A stretch of DNA of 64,000 bases from Pseudomonadota bacterium (GTDB lineage Bacteria; Pseudomonadota; Alphaproteobacteria; Caulobacterales; Caulobacteraceae): NCBI GenBank assembly GCA_020161365.1, contig JAIUNU010000015.1:60748-124747 (forward strand). Reading direction: 5' to 3'. The notes below the pieces were generated by a model. It searched no databases and was not told the origin of the DNA. It was given only the letters and a program-made list of their open reading frames with translations. The translations under genes and the position numbers were made by a program. Numbering within the stretch: position 1 is the stretch's first letter; every line of letters begins with the position of its first letter. This document shows positions 7,253 to 15,773 of the stretch, in pieces.

Positions 7253-10200
7253 TTAGGCTGAGGTGGAAGCGGAAACGGCGGTTCGGGCTTGCCGGCGACG
7301 CAGCAGCAGGTATCCGGCCGGGATCACGAACATCGACAGCAGGGGCGCTGTGAGCATGCCGCCGATCATCGGGGCGGCGATGCGGCTCATGACCTCCGAG
7401 CCCGCGCCGTGGCCCCAGAGGATCGGCGCCAGGCCTGCCAGGATCACCGCCACGGTCATGGCCTTGGGCCGCACCCGCAGCAGGGCGCCTTCGCGCACCG
7501 CAGACTCGACCTGGTCGGGCGCCGGGTTCGGGCCCAGGGCGTCCATGGCGTGCTTGAGATAGATCAGCATCACCACCCCGAACTCGGCCGAGACCCCGGC
7601 CAGGGCGATGAAGCCGACGCCAGTGGCCACCGACTGGTGGAACCCCGCCAGGTAGAGCGTCCAGATCCCGCCGGTCAGGGCGAACGGCAGGGTGGCCATG
7701 ATCAGCCCCGCTTCGTCGAAGCGGCGGAAGATCACGTAGAGCAGGACGAAGATGATCAGCAGGGTGGCCGGCACGACGATCTTCAGCCGGTCGGCGGCGC
7801 GCTGCAGATATTCGAACTGGCCCGAATAGGAGAGGCTGACGCCCGGCGAGAGCTTGACCCTCTCGCCCACGGCCTGGCGCAAATCGCCGACCACCGAGGC
7901 CAGGTCCCGGCCCCGCACGTCGACATAGACCCAGGTCTTCGGCCGGCCGTTCTCGCTCTTCAACATCGGCGGGCCATCGGCGATCTCAACATTGGCGACG
8001 GTTCCCAAGGTGATCTGAGCGCCGCCTGGCGTGAGCACCGGAAGGGCGCGCAGTCCCTCCAGGCTATCGCGCAGCTCGCGGGGATAGCGGACGCTGATCG
8101 GATAGCGGGCCAGGCCCTCGACCGTCTGGCCGATGGTCTCGCCGCCGATCGCCCCGGAGACGATCGACTGGACGTCGTCGATGTTGAGCCCGAACCGCGC
8201 GGCGGCGGCGCGGTCGATGCGGACATCGACATAGCGTCCGCCGGTCAAGCGCTCGGCCAGGGCCGAGCTGACGCCCGGCACGCTCTTGGCCACGCCCTCG
8301 ACCTCGCGGGCGATGCGGTCGAGTTCGGCCAGGTTCGCGCCCGACACCTTGACCCCGATCGGGCTCTTGATGCCGGTGGCCAGCATGTCGATGCGGTTGC
8401 GGATCGGCGGCACCCAGACATTGGTCAAGCCAGGCACACGGACACGCTGGTCGAGTTCGGCGACCAGCTTGTCGGGGGTCATGCCCGGCCGCCACTGGTC
8501 GCGCGGCTTGAAGCGGATCGTGGTCTCGAACATCTCCAGCGGGGCCGGGTCGGTGGCGCTCTCGGCGCGGCCGGCCTTGCCGAACACGCTGTCGACCTCC
8601 GGCACGGTCTTGATCATCCGGTCGGTCTGCTGGAGGAGCTGGCCGGCCTTGGCCGCCGACAGGCCCGGCAGGGCCGAGGGCATGTAGAGCAGATCGCCCT
8701 CGTCCATGTTGGGCATGAACTCCCCACCCAGGTGGGCGAGCGGCCAAGCGGTGGTCGCGAAGGCCAGCAGCGCGACCAGCAGGGTGGTCCTGGGCCGGCG
8801 CATCACCCGGTCGAGCAGCGGACGATAGGCCGCCGTCAGCACGCGGTTGACGGGATTGGCCGCCTCGTCGGGGATCTTGCCGCGGATCAGATAGCCCATC
8901 AGCACCGGGATCAGGGTCACCGAAAGGATGGCCGCCGCCGCCATGGCGTAGGTCTTGGTGAAGGCCAGGGGGCGGAAGAGCCGGCCTTCCTGGGCCTGCA
9001 GGGTGAAGACCGGGATGAACGACAGGGTGATGATCAGCAGGCTGAAGAACAGGGCGGGCCCGACCTCGGCGGCGGCCTCGGTGATCACCGCCCAGCGGGC
9101 CTCGCCGGTCAGGATCTCGCCCGGATGCTCATGGGCCCAGCGCTCCAGCTTCTTGTGGGCGTTCTCGATCATCACCACGGCCGCGTCGACCATGGCCCCG
9201 ATGGCGATGGCGATGCCGCCCAGCGACATGATGTTGGCGTCGACGCCCTGGCTCTTCATGACCAGGAAGGCGGCCAGCACCCCCAGCGGCAGGGAGAGGA
9301 TCGCCACCAGGGCCGAGCGCAGGTGGCCCAGGAACAGGGCGCAGACCAGGGCCACGACCAGGAACTCCTCCAGCAGCTTGCCGGTCAGGTTATGGACGGC
9401 CCGGTCGATCAGGCCCGAGCGGTCATAGGTGGTGACGACCTCGACGCCGGGCGGCAGGCTCTTCTTCAGCTCGGCCAGCTTGGCCTTCACCGCCGCGATG
9501 GTCGTGCGGGCGTTCTCGCCGGAGCGCAGGATCACCACGCCGCCGGCGACCTCGCCCTGGCCGTTGAGTTCGGCGACGCCGCGCCGCATTTCCGGGCCGA
9601 CCTGGATCGTGGCCACCTCGCCCAGACGCACGGGGACTCCGCCGGCCGCCGTCCTCAGCGGCACGGCCTGGAAGTCCTCGATCGTCTTCAGATAGCCGGT
9701 GGCGCGGACCATGTATTCGGCCTCGCCCAGTTCCAGCACCGAGCCGCCGGCTTCGGCGTTGGCGCCTTTCAACGCGGCGACCACCTGCTGGTGGGTGACG
9801 CCGAAGCTGGCCAGCTTCTGCGGGTCGAGCACGACCTGGTACTGGCGGGCCATGCCGCCGATCGCCGAGACCTCGGCCACGCCCGGTAGGGTCTTCAGCT
9901 CATAGCGCAGGAACCAGTCCTGGATCGATCGCAGCTGGCTGAGGTCGTGAGCGCCGGTCCTGTCGACCAGGGCGTATTCATAGACCCAGCCGACCCCGGT
10001 GGCGTCGGGCCCCAGGGCCGGGCGGGCGCTTTCGGGCAGGCGGCCTTGCACCTGGTTGAGATATTCCAGGACCCGCGAGCGGGCCCAGTAGAGGTCGGTC
10101 TTGTCGTCGAAGATCACATAGACGAAGCTGTCGCCGAAGAACGAATAGCCGCGCACGGTCTTGGCGCCAGGGACCGAGAGCATGGTGGTGGCCAGCGGAT

Positions 10201-10399
10201 AGGTGACCTGGTTCTCGACCAGCTGCGGGGCCTGGCCCGGATAGCTGGTGCGGATGATCACCTGGGTGTCGGAGAGATCGGGCAGGGCGTCGATCGAGGT
10301 CGACCGCACCGCCAGGCCGCCGGCCACGATCAGCGCCAGGGCGCCCAGCAGCACGAAGAAGCGGTTGGCGACCGACCAGCGGATCAGGGCGGCGATCAT
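7253..10399 (-). CDS. cusA: CusA/CzcA-type heavy-metal RND efflux pump
   Basis: A 1048-aa inner-membrane RND transporter with the usual 12-helix plan and two large periplasmic loops. The start MIAALIRWSVANRF and the TM4 segment GAMVDAAVVMIEN (about residues 400-413) are typical of the HME-RND group, with the membrane aspartate of the proton relay. It expels Cu(I)/Ag(I) or divalent ions across the envelope with CusB and CusC. The ATG overlaps the cusB stop (ATGA). CusF and the CusF-like tail on CusB favour Cu/Ag over Co/Zn/Cd. Confidence 0.93.
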   Translation of the reverse strand: MIAALIRWSVANRFFVLLGALALIVAGGLAVRSTSIDALPDLSDTQVIIRTSYPGQAPQLVENQVTYPLATTMLSVPGAKTVRGYSFFGDSFVYVIFDDKTDLYWARSRVLEYLNQVQGRLPESARPALGPDATGVGWVYEYALVDRTGAHDLSQLRSIQDWFLRYELKTLPGVAEVSAIGGMARQYQVVLDPQKLASFGVTHQQVVAALKGANAEAGGSVLELGEAEYMVRATGYLKTIEDFQAVPLRTAAGGVPVRLGEVATIQVGPEMRRGVAELNGQGEVAGGVVILRSGENARTTIAAVKAKLAELKKSLPPGVEVVTTYDRSGLIDRAVHNLTGKLLEEFLVVALVCALFLGHLRSALVAILSLPLGVLAAFLVMKSQGVDANIMSLGGIAIAIGAMVDAAVVMIENAHKKLERWAHEHPGEILTGEARWAVITEAAAEVGPALFFSLLIITLSFIPVFTLQAQEGRLFRPLAFTKTYAMAAAAILSVTLIPVLMGYLIRGKIPDEAANPVNRVLTAAYRPLLDRVMRRPRTTLLVALLAFATTAWPLAHLGGEFMPNMDEGDLLYMPSALPGLSAAKAGQLLQQTDRMIKTVPEVDSVFGKAGRAESATDPAPLEMFETTIRFKPRDQWRPGMTPDKLVAELDQRVRVPGLTNVWVPPIRNRIDMLATGIKSPIGVKVSGANLAELDRIAREVEGVAKSVPGVSSALAERLTGGRYVDVRIDRAAAARFGLNIDDVQSIVSGAIGGETIGQTVEGLARYPISVRYPRELRDSLEGLRALPVLTPGGAQITLGTVANVEIADGPPMLKSENGRPKTWVYVDVRGRDLASVVGDLRQAVGERVKLSPGVSLSYSGQFEYLQRAADRLKIVVPATLLIIFVLLYVIFRRFDEAGLIMATLPFALTGGIWTLYLAGFHQSVATGVGFIALAGVSAEFGVVMLIYLKHAMDALGPNPAPDQVESAVREGALLRVRPKAMTVAVILAGLAPILWGHGAGSEVMSRIAAPMIGGMLTAPLLSMFVIPAGYLLLRRRQARTAVSASTSA

Positions 10400-11910
10400 G
10401 CGCCACCGCCGATCTTGGCGATGCGCCGGATGATCGGGTCGGCCGGCGGCGGGTCGAAGGCGAAGCGGACCTGGTCGCCGGCCTTCACGCCCTTCAGCAG
10501 CCTCGGGTCGGCGCGGAAGGTCATGGTCATGGCCGGCCAGCCGATGGCCGGCACGGGGCCGTGCGAGAGGGTGACGCCGTCCGGGGTCACCTGCTCGACG
10601 CGGCCGGTGGCTTCGGCCAGGGCCGGCTTGGCCGCCGCCGTGGGCTTGGCCATGGTCATGTCGCTCGGCGAGGTCGAAGGACCCGACGCCGGAAGCGGCT
10701 GAGCCTGCAAGCCTGCCAAGCTGGCCTCGGAGTCGATCAGGAACTGGCCCGACGCGATGACCTTCTGACCAGAAGACAGCCCAGCCAGGACTTCCGTCCG
10801 GCCGCCAGCCTCGCGCCCGGTCCGAACCTCGACGGCCTGGTAGCGCCCGCTGCCGGAGGCGAGCATCACCATGTTGCGCGCGCCCGTGCGGATCACCGCC
10901 TCGGACGGGACCAGCAGGGCGGTGCGGGTCGCCGCATCGAAGGCGATGGTGGCGAACAGGCCGGGCTTGAGGCGGCCGTCGCGGTTGGCCAGTTCGATCC
11001 GCGCCTGCAAGGTGCGGCTGTCGCCCTGGGCCTGCGGGAGCACGGCCTGGACCGTCCCGCGCAGGGTCTCGCTCGGATAGGCCGCCAGGGTGACGCCAAC
11101 GCCCTGGCCCGGACGCAGCTGCCCGGCCTGCGCCTCGGGCACGGCGGCCGTGACCCAGACCCTCGAGAGGCCGTTGATCTCGGCCAGGGTCTGGCCCGCG
11201 CCCACGGTCATGCCGGCGCGCACGTCGAGCTTGGAAACGACCCCGCCGAGCGGCGCGGTGATGGTGATCGTGGTGCGCGGCCGCCCGTCTCGGTCGAGAC
11301 CGGCGACCACGCCGTCGGGCATGCCCAAGAGGCGTAGGCGTTGGCGGGCGGCGGCGGTCAGGGCCGCGTCGCCGGTGCGCCGGACGGCGAGGTATTCGGC
11401 CTGGGCGCCGCCCCATTCGGGAACCAACAGGTCGGCCAGCGGCGCGCCGGCGGCGATCACGTCGCCCGGCGCGCGGCCATAAACCCGCTGCACGAAACCG
11501 CCGCTGCGGGCCTGGACGACGGCGACGTCACGCTGGTTGAAGTCGACGATCCCGGTGGCGGTCAGGCCGCTGGAAAGCGCGCCTTCCTCCACGGTCGCCA
11601 GCCGGAAGCCGAGGTTCTGGGCGGCCGAGGGGTCGATCCGCACCCCCGCCGCCGGACCACTGGTTTCGGCCTCGCCGGCGTATTTGGGCGTCAGCGGCAT
11701 GTCCATGAACGGCGACTTGCCCGGCTTGTCGAAGTGCTGGGCCGGGACCATCGGGTCGTACCAGTAGAGCACCTTGCGGCTGTCGGCCGAGGTCGCCGGC
11801 ATCGGCGGCTTGGCGGTCAGGCGGGCCAGGCCATAGCCGCCGGCCCCGGCCAGCACGACCAGGGCGGCGCCGGCGCCGAGCAGGGCCTTCATCGAGGGGG
11901 AGGGGGTCAT
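10396..11910 (-). CDS. cusB: CusB-type membrane fusion protein with C-terminal CusF-like domain
   Basis: A 504-aa periplasmic adaptor. An N-terminal membrane anchor is followed by a metal-binding motif (YWYDPMVPAQHFDKPG, SPFMDMPL) near residues 48-73, then barrel-sandwich and beta-barrel domains. The last ~75 residues form a CusF-like domain with WPAMTM, so metal delivery is partly fused onto the adaptor. It links CusA to CusC. Both ends overlap neighbours by ATGA. The linker between the two parts is Pro/Ser/Met-rich. Confidence 0.93.
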   Translation of the reverse strand: MTPSPSMKALLGAGAALVVLAGAGGYGLARLTAKPPMPATSADSRKVLYWYDPMVPAQHFDKPGKSPFMDMPLTPKYAGEAETSGPAAGVRIDPSAAQNLGFRLATVEEGALSSGLTATGIVDFNQRDVAVVQARSGGFVQRVYGRAPGDVIAAGAPLADLLVPEWGGAQAEYLAVRRTGDAALTAAARQRLRLLGMPDGVVAGLDRDGRPRTTITITAPLGGVVSKLDVRAGMTVGAGQTLAEINGLSRVWVTAAVPEAQAGQLRPGQGVGVTLAAYPSETLRGTVQAVLPQAQGDSRTLQARIELANRDGRLKPGLFATIAFDAATRTALLVPSEAVIRTGARNMVMLASGSGRYQAVEVRTGREAGGRTEVLAGLSSGQKVIASGQFLIDSEASLAGLQAQPLPASGPSTSPSDMTMAKPTAAAKPALAEATGRVEQVTPDGVTLSHGPVPAIGWPAMTMTFRADPRLLKGVKAGDQVRFAFDPPPADPIIRRIAKIGGGA

Positions 11911-13133
11911 TGATCGTCGCTTCCGTAGGTGAGGGTCAGGCGGGCGGCGTCGATGGCGACGGCGGCCTCGCGATCTAGGGTGGTGAGCTGGGCCTCGGCC
12001 AGGCTCGAGAAGGCGATCAGCACGTCGGGCAAACCGGCCGCGCCGGAGCCATAGGCGGCGGTCTCCAGCTGGGCCCGCTGCTTGGCCAGCGGCAGCAGCG
12101 TGTCGCGGGCCCGCAGCCATTGCTCGTGATGCATGACGTGGTCGGCCAGATCGGCCTCGAGCTGGGCGCTCAGCGCTCGGCGGGCGTCCTCGCGCTGGGC
12201 GTCGGCGCGGCCGGCGCTGGCGGTGCGCGCGGCGATCATCGGATCCTGGCGGCTCTTGCCCCACAGCGGCAGGCTGATGCTGACCCCGGCCGAGACCATG
12301 TCGCCGAACATCGGGTCGCGGCGCTGGTAGGCCACTTCCCAGCTCCAGTCGGGCTGCTTGTCGGCCTTGGCCAGGGCGACGTCGGCCTGGGCTTGGCGGG
12401 CGGCGGCGTCCTTGGCCAGCACGGCGGGATGGCGGTCGATCGCGGCCCGAAGACTGGCGGGGGGGAGATCGAGGTCGGGCGCCGGACCGAGCGCCTCGGG
12501 GTCGGGATCTCCGGTCCAGCGGGTCAGGGCCGCACGGGCCCTTCCCAGGGCCGAGACCGCCTCGCTGCGGCGATCCGCCAGGGCCGCGCGCATCTGCGCG
12601 GCCTCCAGCGCCTGGGCGGGCCGCGAGCGTCCGGACGCGACGCCGGACGGGGCGGCGCTCCACAGGGGAGCCAGCTGGGCGACCACCCCGTCCAGGGCGG
12701 CGAGCTTGCGCTGGGCGTAGAGCAGTTCGATCCAGGCCAGCGCCGTGGCGACCCGGACCTGGCGGGCCTCGACCGCGCCCTCGGCCCCGGCCGCGACGAT
12801 GTCGGCCTGCGCCCGGCCGATCCGCGCCTGGCGCTTGGCGGCGCTGGGCATGTCCTGGCTGAAGCCGACCTTGCCCATGGTCATCTCGTCGGTTCCGAAC
12901 CGGCCGGCCGGCGGCCCCGAGACCGGGAAGTTGTCGAGGCCGACGGCGAGCTTGGGATCGGGCAGGGCGCCGGCCGCCTTGGCCGAGGCCTTGGCGGCCT
13001 CGACCTGCAGGGCCGCGGCGCGCAGCGCCGGCGCATTGGCCGCGGCCGCGTCGAGGCTCTGGGCGTAGGTCAGGGGCGCGGCGTGGGCGACGCTCGCCAG
13101 GCCCAGCCCCGCCAGAAGGGGGAGAATTCGCAT
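11907..13133 (-). CDS. cusC: CusC-type TolC-family outer-membrane channel
   Basis: A 408-aa exported protein (signal peptide to about residue 18, ASVAHA) with two TolC-type repeats rich in Ala/Gln/Glu coiled coil. A conserved internal part is LPDPKLAVGLDNFPVSGPP near residues 57-75. It forms the outer-membrane exit of the Cus pump. No lipobox is seen, unlike E. coli CusC. First gene after the hairpin at 13172-13205; GGAG precedes the ATG. A damaged paralogue is at 54938. Confidence 0.92.
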   Translation of the reverse strand: MRILPLLAGLGLASVAHAAPLTYAQSLDAAAANAPALRAAALQVEAAKASAKAAGALPDPKLAVGLDNFPVSGPPAGRFGTDEMTMGKVGFSQDMPSAAKRQARIGRAQADIVAAGAEGAVEARQVRVATALAWIELLYAQRKLAALDGVVAQLAPLWSAAPSGVASGRSRPAQALEAAQMRAALADRRSEAVSALGRARAALTRWTGDPDPEALGPAPDLDLPPASLRAAIDRHPAVLAKDAAARQAQADVALAKADKQPDWSWEVAYQRRDPMFGDMVSAGVSISLPLWGKSRQDPMIAARTASAGRADAQREDARRALSAQLEADLADHVMHHEQWLRARDTLLPLAKQRAQLETAAYGSGAAGLPDVLIAFSSLAEAQLTTLDREAAVAIDAARLTLTYGSDDQ

Positions 13134-13171
13134 GAGACGGAGTCCTTGAAGGCGCCGTGGAGGAGGCAGCG

Positions 13172-13205
13172 CCCCGGCGAAGCGTTTGCAGCCGATCCGC
13201 CGGGG
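13172..13205 (-). promoter_or_regulatory. Conserved stem-loop in the cusC leader (copy 1)
   Basis: In transcript sense (minus strand) the 34-base element is CCCCGGCGGATCG, loop GCTGCAAA, then CGCTTCGCCGGGG: 12 of 13 positions can pair, one of them G-U. A counterpart of the same 34-base length with an identical loop precedes cusC2 at 56214. No U-run follows, so it does not look like a simple terminator. Confidence 0.6.
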
Positions 13206-13256
13206 CCGGACGTGACGGGCGAAGGCAGGGGATCGGCCCCACCCGTCCCGGCCGAG

Positions 13257-13382
13257 CTAGCGAGCCAGGCAGGCCGGTTGGGCGGCCCGCAAATAGCCGC
13301 AGGCGCGTGGCGTGGCGGCCGAGACGGTCGTCGCGGAAGCTAGGCCGGAGACGAGCGCCAGCGCGGGAAGGCGGGGAGACAT
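13257..13382 (-). CDS. Small exported protein upstream of cusC
   Basis: A 41-aa frame with a clear signal peptide (residues 1-25, ending VSAAT) and a very short mature part containing ACGYLR and a second cysteine. AAGGA lies eight bases before the ATG at 13382; an ATG three codons upstream is also possible. A 77-aa gene in the same position of the second cus operon (56302) has the same plan (signal peptide, then ACSHLR), so this may be a truncated homologue. Function unknown. Confidence 0.5.
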   Translation of the reverse strand: MSPRLPALALVSGLASATTVSAATPRACGYLRAAQPACLAR

Positions 13383-13497
13383 GAAGGTCATCCTTGAAGA
13401 TCGAAAAGCCAGCCGGCGAAAGCGCGGGCGATCACGCGCGCCCGGCAGGACCGGGGCGTGAAACCAGCGATGGCGGGGATCGGCCCTCGGGCCGGTC

Positions 13498-13860
13498 CTA
13501 GGCGATCGTTCGGGGGGGCGGATCTTCGGGGATGAGGCGGTGGGTGCGGCCGCTGGTGTTGGACCAGCGGGTCTCGACGCGATAGCCGACGGCGATCGGG
13601 GTCTCCGAGCCCGGGCAGGGGGCCGCAACGGACAGGGCGCAACTGATCGCGCAGGCCTTGGCGCAATCCTTGGCCGACATGGTCTTGCCGTGATCGCAGC
13701 AGGGCTCGGCCTGGGCCACGTCGTCGCCGGCGGGGGCCATGGCGATCATGCTCATCGCGTCCATGCCGGCCATGTCGCAATCAGCCCGCGCGGCGTTGAC
13801 CGCCAGCGGACTGAACGCGAGGGCCACGGCGGCCAGGAAAGCGAGCGCATGCCTTAGCAT
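13498..13860 (-). CDS. Met/Cys-rich exported protein heading the cus operon
   Basis: A 120-aa protein with a signal peptide (residues 1-23, AVNAA), then DCDMAGMDAMSMIAMAP and a cysteine cluster (EPCCDHG, AKDCAKACAISCAL), a spacer and the tail WSNTSGRTHR followed by a proline-rich end. I do not recognise a named family. The paralogue at 56660 is nearly identical in signal peptide, cysteine pattern and tail, and also heads a cus operon. Methionine, histidine and cysteine richness suggests periplasmic copper binding or sensing; this is an inference. Confidence 0.75.
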   Translation of the reverse strand: MLRHALAFLAAVALAFSPLAVNAARADCDMAGMDAMSMIAMAPAGDDVAQAEPCCDHGKTMSAKDCAKACAISCALSVAAPCPGSETPIAVGYRVETRWSNTSGRTHRLIPEDPPPRTIA

Positions 13861-14148
13861 CGGGCGAGCTTAGCGCGGTCACACGGCCTCGTCATGTCCG
13901 GACAATCCCCGAATGCGATTTGCCGCGACGCGCGCGGACTGGCGACGGCTTGGAGGCGGGGCCTGAAAGCCGCCATCTGGTCCAATACGCAGCGGCCTGG
14001 ACCATCCCTCGACCTTTGGCGCGGTCGCGGTGAATATTTTCAGAGGCGGAACGGGGGCGCCGTTCGCCGGTTGTGGGAGCATCGCAACCCGCTGGAAAGC
14101 CTCGCCCCGGCGCGTGGTTGCGCCGGGCTCCAGGAGCGGAAAACAGTC
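13861..14148 (+). promoter_or_regulatory. Intergenic control region with FixJ-like box and leader hairpin
   Basis: This 288-base gap separates the divergent cus operon and DUF305 gene. It holds TACGCAGCGGCCTGG (13986-14000), close to the putative FixJ-type box at 27171, and a perfect 8-bp stem CCCGGCGC/GCGCCGGG with a six-base loop (14106-14127) just before the DUF305 start. No gene is apparent. Confidence 0.4.
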
Positions 14149-14628
14149 ATGGCCGAGCACCACGCGCCCAAAGACCATCAACACCACAGGCCCTACCTGC
14201 GCCTGGCCGCCATGACCGTGCTGTCGTTCCTGGCCATGTATGTCCTGATGTACGCCATGGTCGACAGGGCCGCGAACATCCATCCAAGCTTCAACCAGGC
14301 CTACATGGCCGGCCTGATGACCGCGCCGATGGTCATGCTCGAACTCGTGCTCATGGGCATGATGTATCCGCGCAAGGGCCTCAACCGCGGCTTGGTCGCG
14401 TCCAGCCTTGTCATCGGGGTCTTGTGCTTTGCGGCCATTCGCCAGCAGTGGCTGGTCGGCGACCGCGAGTTCCTGCGCTCGATGATCCCGCATCACGCTG
14501 GCGCGATCCTGATGTGCGGACGCGCGCCGGTGAAGGATCCTGAGATCCGCAGCCTTTGCGCCACGATCATCAAGGGCCAGCAGCAGGAGATCGACCAGAT
14601 GAGCGCCATGCTCGCGCCCCTTCGCTGA
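14149..14628 (+). CDS. DUF305 membrane protein
   Basis: A 159-aa protein with a His-rich start (MAEHHAPKDHQHH), about three transmembrane helices (20-45, 55-75, 83-100) and a C-terminal DUF305-type segment MIPHHAGAILMC near residues 120-131, followed by GQQQEIDQM. The family is frequent in copper islands and is thought to bind metal through its His/Met residues; its reaction is unknown. CAGGAG lies upstream. The start at 14149 is chosen because sequence further up is non-coding in character. Alone on its strand, ending at a convergent terminator. Confidence 0.85.
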   Translation: MAEHHAPKDHQHHRPYLRLAAMTVLSFLAMYVLMYAMVDRAANIHPSFNQAYMAGLMTAPMVMLELVLMGMMYPRKGLNRGLVASSLVIGVLCFAAIRQQWLVGDREFLRSMIPHHAGAILMCGRAPVKDPEIRSLCATIIKGQQQEIDQMSAMLAPLR

Positions 14629-14642
14629 GCATCGCCCGGTCG

Positions 14643-14663
14643 CCCCCGCGGCGATGGCGGGGG
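14643..14663. terminator. Convergent hairpin between DUF305 and the methyltransferase
   Basis: CCCCCGC, a seven-base loop, then GCGGGGG, located between the stop at 14628 and the converging stop at 14664. Short but perfect stem; no long U-run. Confidence 0.4.
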
Positions 14664-15302
14664 TCAACGCAACGGCCAGCGGGGGATGAAGGCGGGAACC
14701 CGCGCCCTGTAGTCGCGATAGGCGTCGCCGAACTGCGCCAGCGCCGCCTGCTCCTCGTGACGGGCCAGGCGGACGTACATCACCACCAGCACGGGGAACA
14801 TCGCCAGCGTCAACAGCGTGGGCCACTGCAGCAGGAAGCCTAGCATCACCAGGATGAAGCCGGCGTACTGGGGATGGCGCACCCTGGCGTAGACCCCCGT
14901 GGTGGCCAGCTCCCGGTGGCGCTGACGGGCGTGCAGCGCCACCCAGCCGACCGAGATCAGCCAGAACCCGGTCCCGATCAGCACGAAGCTGGCGATATGG
15001 AACGGTCCGAAGTGGGGATTGACCCGCCAGCCGAACATCATCTCCAGCAGGTGGCCGGCGTCGTGGCTCCACCAGTCGACACTGGGAAAACGCGACTGCA
15101 GCCATCCCGAGAGCAGGAAGATGGTCAGGGGGAAGCCGTACATCTCGGCGAACAGGGCGACGATAAAGGCGCTGAACGCGCCGAAGCTGCGCCAGTCGCG
15201 GCCGGTCGCGGGCTTGAAGAAGCTGAACGCGAACAGGATGAAGACGGCGGCGTTGACCAAAGCCAGTCCCCAGAGGCCGTAGCCGTAACCGGGATGGGTC
15301 AT
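14664..15302 (-). CDS. Isoprenylcysteine/phospholipid methyltransferase-family membrane protein
   Basis: A 212-aa protein with about five transmembrane helices. The C-terminal part carries the SAM-binding signature of the ICMT/PEMT superfamily: ATTGVYARVRHPQYAGF (about residues 135-151) and RLARHEEQAALAQFG with the acidic pair near 180. Bacterial members methylate lipids or small thiol/amine substrates, and the substrate here is unknown. Its ATG overlaps the stop of the DUF2933 gene. This gene pair is common in metal-resistance regions. Confidence 0.82.
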   Translation of the reverse strand: MTHPGYGYGLWGLALVNAAVFILFAFSFFKPATGRDWRSFGAFSAFIVALFAEMYGFPLTIFLLSGWLQSRFPSVDWWSHDAGHLLEMMFGWRVNPHFGPFHIASFVLIGTGFWLISVGWVALHARQRHRELATTGVYARVRHPQYAGFILVMLGFLLQWPTLLTLAMFPVLVVMYVRLARHEEQAALAQFGDAYRDYRARVPAFIPRWPLR

Positions 15303-15568
15303 CGCCGCTGCCTCTCGACCGGTTCGTTGGGATTGGCCGGCGCGTCCGCCGGGATGCGGCCGGGCGCTTCCTCTCGCCCGTGCTGATGGGCGCCATGGCC
15401 ATGGTGCATGAACAGGTGCATCAGCGGACAGGCCAGTAGGAGCAGATAGGGCAAGACGCCGAGCACATGCGCGGCGTGCTCGGTGGTCAGGAAGAAGCCG
15501 GCGATCAGCAGGAACCCGACCAGGACGATCGTTCCGCGCCGACGCAGCTTTTGGTGTTGAACATCCAT
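15299..15568 (-). CDS. DUF2933-type small membrane protein
   Basis: An 89-aa protein with two transmembrane helices (12-30 and 33-52) and a His-rich segment HLFMHHGHGAHQHG after the second, the usual DUF2933 layout. The tail is Pro/Asn/Glu-rich and hydrophilic. Histidines could bind metal at the membrane surface. It is translationally coupled to the methyltransferase (ATGA) and divergent from the MBL operon. Confidence 0.78.
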   Translation of the reverse strand: MDVQHQKLRRRGTIVLVGFLLIAGFFLTTEHAAHVLGVLPYLLLLACPLMHLFMHHGHGAHQHGREEAPGRIPADAPANPNEPVERQRR

Positions 15569-15703
15569 GGATCGCTCACTTCAGGCCTTGACGCCCTATC
15601 ATAGGCCCGCGACCCGGGCGCCAAGTATAGGTAGAGGCCGCAGCGGCGGGTGGGGGCGGCGCCCGCGGGTCCCCGGAGGCAGGCGGCGATGTCTGCGGCC
15701 TTT

Positions 15704-15719
15704 GCGTATTGGCCCGCGG
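15704..15719 (+). promoter_or_regulatory. Putative FixJ-type box upstream of the MBL operon
   Basis: GCGTATTGGCCCGCGG, about 70 bases before the ATG at 15774, resembles TACGTATTGACCCCGG found about 60 bases before the ATPase gene at 24624. The 205-base gap 15569-15773 otherwise shows nothing I can name. Confidence 0.35.
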
Positions 15720-15773
15720 CGACCGAGCCTGAAAGGCTGCGCGGCGAGCATCATCACCAGAGGCAAGCCGCCC

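Noticed and set aside
7289..9889. An 866-codon plus-strand open frame opposite cusA
   Set aside because: Antisense shadow of cusA; composition is His/Asp/Gly/Gln-rich without domains, and the same kind of shadow is seen opposite cusA2.
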